From Thermodesulfovibrio sp. (GTDB lineage: Bacteria; Nitrospirota; Thermodesulfovibrionia; Thermodesulfovibrionales; JdFR-85): a stretch of 6,863 nucleotides of DNA. Positions within the stretch are counted from its first letter, which is position 1, and each line of letters begins with the position of its first letter. The translations under genes and the position numbers were made by a program. Location of the stretch: positions 1-6,863 of the forward strand of contig JALUSH010000002.1 of the NCBI GenBank assembly GCA_027016675.1, written 5' to 3'. The notes beneath the pieces are model-generated. The model ran no database searches. It worked only from the letters and a program-made list of their open reading frames with translations, and was not told where the DNA came from. Shown piece after piece: positions 4,536 to 6,863 of the stretch.

Positions 4536-6744
4536 TTTTTTTCTTATAGAGTCTGCTGACTTGGTTAATGTCTTAGAGCAGGGTTTCTTGGCATTAGAGT
4601 CAAATCCGGACGACCTTTCCAAGGTTGAAGATCTCTTCAGAGCGGCCCATAGCATGAAGGGCTCTGCAGCTCTCGTGAGGCTTCATCCTATTAGTGAACT
4701 GGCTCATAAAATGGAAGACCTATTAGAAGAAGTAAAAGACAGGAGACGCCCGGTGAGTAAGCCACTCATTGACTGGTTTCTGAAGGCACTGGATGTGATA
4801 AAGAGCCTGTTGAAGAAGGCTTCCGAAGGAAAGCCATTGCCCGAGGAACCGGTTAGAGTCCTTCAGGAAGAGATACAGGCCCTTCATATAGTGAGACCTG
4901 TTAAGACCACTGCTGTAGTAGAAAGGAAAGAGTATGACAGGGGGAGGGAAGAGGGGGAACTGTTGAGTAATATGCTCAGGGTAAGGATAGATATTATTGA
5001 CGAGATAATGAATAAGATAGGAGACCTTACAGTAATAAAGAGTCATCTACTCGGACGAAAGAAGGTTATAGAGGAGTTAAGAGGGGAAGTAGCCTTTGCT
5101 TTAAGCAGGCTATTGAAGGAGGTGGGAGATTTTACAGATAGATACGCCTTCAGTTTGCCCGAAAAGGTTTCCTATGTAGATCCTCTGTTGACAGAGTTCA
5201 GAGAACTGGAGTTTGATAGATATGACGAGTTGAATCTCTTTACCAGAAAACTCCAGGAGATTACCAATGATATAAACGAGGGCTTGAAGTCTATTGAGGA
5301 GTTTCTGGCAGAGATAACCACCCACTTTTCTAATATTGACAGGTCCTTAAAAGAGATTCGAGAACTGCTCTCAGAGGCGAGAACAGTAGAGGTTGGCAGG
5401 CTCTTCCAAAGGTTTGTCCGGACTGTCAGAGACCTTGCATCGGTGGAGGGAAAGAAGGTCAGGTTATTGGTAAAAGGGACGGAGACCAGAATAGACAAAG
5501 TTCCTTACGAGAGGCTTTATGAGCCATTGTTGCATCTAATAAGAAATGCCATTACTCACGGTATTGAACCACCTCAGGAACGGAGAAGGAAAGGGAAACC
5601 AGAAGAAGGTACAATTGTTCTTTACTGTAAAAGGAAAGGAAACACTATAGAGATATATATAAAAGACGATGGCAGAGGGATAGACCTGGAGAAAGTACGA
5701 GAGATGGCGGTTAAAATGGGTATATTTTCATCGGGACAGAAGATAACCAAGAAACAACTCTTACGATGTATATTTCACCCTGGTTTTTCTACGATGCAAA
5801 AGGCGGCCCTTGAGGCAGGCAGGGGAATAGGCCTTGATGTGGTCAGAGAGGCACTGGCTGAAATCAATGGTACCGTTGAGGTAGCTACCAAGAAGGACCA
5901 AGGAACCGTGTTCAGACTCAGATTCCCTGTTACGCTTGTGGTGGTGAATGTGGTAAGGTTTGAGGTGGGTGGTATGGAGTTTGTTGTTCCCTCATCCCTG
6001 GTAGAGGAGTTGTCAGAGCTGGATGTATCGAGGCAACCAGTTCAGACCTCTTACCGAGGCCTGACTGCGAGGATAAGATACCTTGACAGGGTGTTCGGAA
6101 TGTACACCTCTGCCCAGAGCCCCCGACGTCCTGCTATTGTGGTAAAAGACGGCTCAGACATGCCTGTGTTGCTTGTGGTAGATTCTCTTCTGGGTCAGGA
6201 GGATACACTAATAAAACCCCTTCCCAGGTTTATAGAAGGTATAGGATATTACACTGGAGTGAGTGTCTCTACCGAAGGTAAAGTAAGGCTGGTAATAAAT
6301 CCACTTACTGTAGTAGAAAGACCTGAACACACAACTCATTCAAGATTTATTCCCGTGGCCCTGAAACAGAGGGAGAAGGCAATATTAGTGGTTGACGACT
6401 CTCTCAGCGTCAGGAAGGCCCTGACGGAAACTCTACAGATGAATCAGACAAGGGTGATTACCGCTACAAACGGACTGGAAGCATTAAATATAATAGATGA
6501 AAACTGGGTAGATATGGTGATTACAGATCTTGAGATGCCAGTGATGCACGGATATGAACTCCTACGAGAGATGAACAGACGGGGGTTGCTTGGAAAACTT
6601 CCTGTAATTATTATTACTTCAAGAGGTTCTGATAAACATAGAGATAAGGCGTTGTCTTTTGGTATTCAGGAGTACATTGTTAAGCCGTTTGATCACGAAG
6701 AACTTCGTCAAAAGGTTAGGAGTTTACTTAATTTGACTACTTAA
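4510..6744 (+). CDS. cheA: Hybrid CheA histidine kinase with C-terminal receiver (PilL/ChpA/PixL class)
   Basis: This 744-residue cytosolic kinase starts within cheW. Residues ~5-105 are one Hpt domain with phospho-acceptor H47 (RAAHSMKGSA). A short charged linker at ~110-150 replaces the P2 domain of enteric CheA. Residues ~155-305 are an unusually long helical dimerisation region ending RLFQRFVRTVRDLA. The ATPase domain (~310-472) has an N box (HLIRNAITHGIE, N346), a G1 box (DDGRGID, 386-392), an F box (PGFST, 424-428) and a G2 box (GRGIGLDVV, 437-445). A CheW-like domain spans ~474-605. The C-terminal receiver (~623-742) has D629/D630, phospho-acceptor D673 (ITDLEMP), T703 and K725. The N box lacks the Asp before His seen in flagellar CheA, which fits the pilus class. 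It differs from ChpA in having one Hpt domain rather than many. It should autophosphorylate and feed its own receiver plus the two REC proteins encoded upstream. Confidence 0.95.
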   Translation: MKQEKGILDFFLIESADLVNVLEQGFLALESNPDDLSKVEDLFRAAHSMKGSAALVRLHPISELAHKMEDLLEEVKDRRRPVSKPLIDWFLKALDVIKSLLKKASEGKPLPEEPVRVLQEEIQALHIVRPVKTTAVVERKEYDRGREEGELLSNMLRVRIDIIDEIMNKIGDLTVIKSHLLGRKKVIEELRGEVAFALSRLLKEVGDFTDRYAFSLPEKVSYVDPLLTEFRELEFDRYDELNLFTRKLQEITNDINEGLKSIEEFLAEITTHFSNIDRSLKEIRELLSEARTVEVGRLFQRFVRTVRDLASVEGKKVRLLVKGTETRIDKVPYERLYEPLLHLIRNAITHGIEPPQERRRKGKPEEGTIVLYCKRKGNTIEIYIKDDGRGIDLEKVREMAVKMGIFSSGQKITKKQLLRCIFHPGFSTMQKAALEAGRGIGLDVVREALAEINGTVEVATKKDQGTVFRLRFPVTLVVVNVVRFEVGGMEFVVPSSLVEELSELDVSRQPVQTSYRGLTARIRYLDRVFGMYTSAQSPRRPAIVVKDGSDMPVLLVVDSLLGQEDTLIKPLPRFIEGIGYYTGVSVSTEGKVRLVINPLTVVERPEHTTHSRFIPVALKQREKAILVVDDSLSVRKALTETLQMNQTRVITATNGLEALNIIDENWVDMVITDLEMPVMHGYELLREMNRRGLLGKLPVIIITSRGSDKHRDKALSFGIQEYIVKPFDHEELRQKVRSLLNLTT

Positions 6745-6759
6745 GTCTTTATCTTTTTT
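6726..6759 (+). terminator. Weak candidate terminator at the operon end
   Basis: ACTTAA (6726-6731) pairs with TTAAGT (6741-6746) around a 9-nt loop spanning the cheA stop codon. The T-rich stretch CTTTATCTTTTTT follows at 6747-6759. The stem is only 6 bp and almost all A-T, so it would be weak. Termination could instead be Rho-dependent or lie beyond the window. Confidence 0.25.
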
Positions 6760-6863
6760 GTAACCTAAAATCCCCTCATTTTAACTCAACTTTGACAGTT
6801 CGTTTCAAAAAAATCAACAATTTCAATAAGTTATAAACACTCTACCCCCACGTACCACTACAC

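Noticed and set aside
4496..4540. Frameshift joining cheW and cheA
   Set aside because: The cheA frame begins a standard Hpt helix at once and contains no leftover CheW sequence. The short overlap looks like normal gene coupling.
6792..6837. TTGACA and TATAAA as a promoter leading out of the window
   Set aside because: The hexamers are 34 nt apart, far beyond normal spacing, and nothing resembling a -10 lies at the right distance.

Overview
The window holds most of a chemosensory (Che-type) signalling locus of the type IV pilus / twitching class. It has a divergent receptor gene running off the left edge and a tight six-gene block on the + strand. Composition is moderate to low GC by eye. 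Arginine is mostly AGA/AGG and isoleucine is often ATA. There is also a periplasmic c-heme sensor and PATAN (DUF4388) proteins. Together these suggest an anaerobic or respiratory Gram-negative such as Nitrospirota, Brocadiales-like Planctomycetes or a deltaproteobacterial relative. This placement is inference; no lineage marker is present.

Layout: (1) positions 1-869, minus strand: the N-terminal 289 residues of a membrane receptor (two membrane segments, periplasmic domain, HAMP, second HAMP-like segment), most likely a methyl-accepting chemotaxis protein whose signalling tip lies beyond the edge. (2) 870-1067: a divergent control region with a candidate promoter in each direction, a perfectly spaced 14-bp inverted repeat beside the + start, and a two-hairpin block not explained by either promoter. 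(3) 1068-6744, + strand: a small PATAN-like/DUF8082-like protein; a membrane c-heme (Tll0287-like/DUF3365) HAMP protein; a REC-PATAN response regulator; a single-domain CheY-like regulator; a short CheW; and a hybrid CheA with Hpt, dimerisation, ATPase, CheW-like and REC domains. Gaps are 26, 3, 5 and 2 bp, then a 26-bp overlap, so this is very probably one operon. (4) 6745-6863: a short AT-rich tail with at most a weak terminator and no gene that I can support.

How it may work: the receptor and possibly the heme protein sense periplasmic ligand or redox state. CheW would couple the receptor to CheA, and CheA phosphorylates three receiver domains (REC-PATAN, the lone REC, and its own C-terminal REC). 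The gene set REC-PATAN / REC / CheW / receptor / CheA-REC parallels the cyanobacterial Pix and Hmp operons and, more loosely, the Pseudomonas Pil-Chp system, all of which control type IV pili. No CheR or CheB adaptation enzyme is in the window. The less usual parts are the heme-HAMP protein with no output domain, the small PATAN/DUF8082 protein, and a CheW that seems to lack its last strands.
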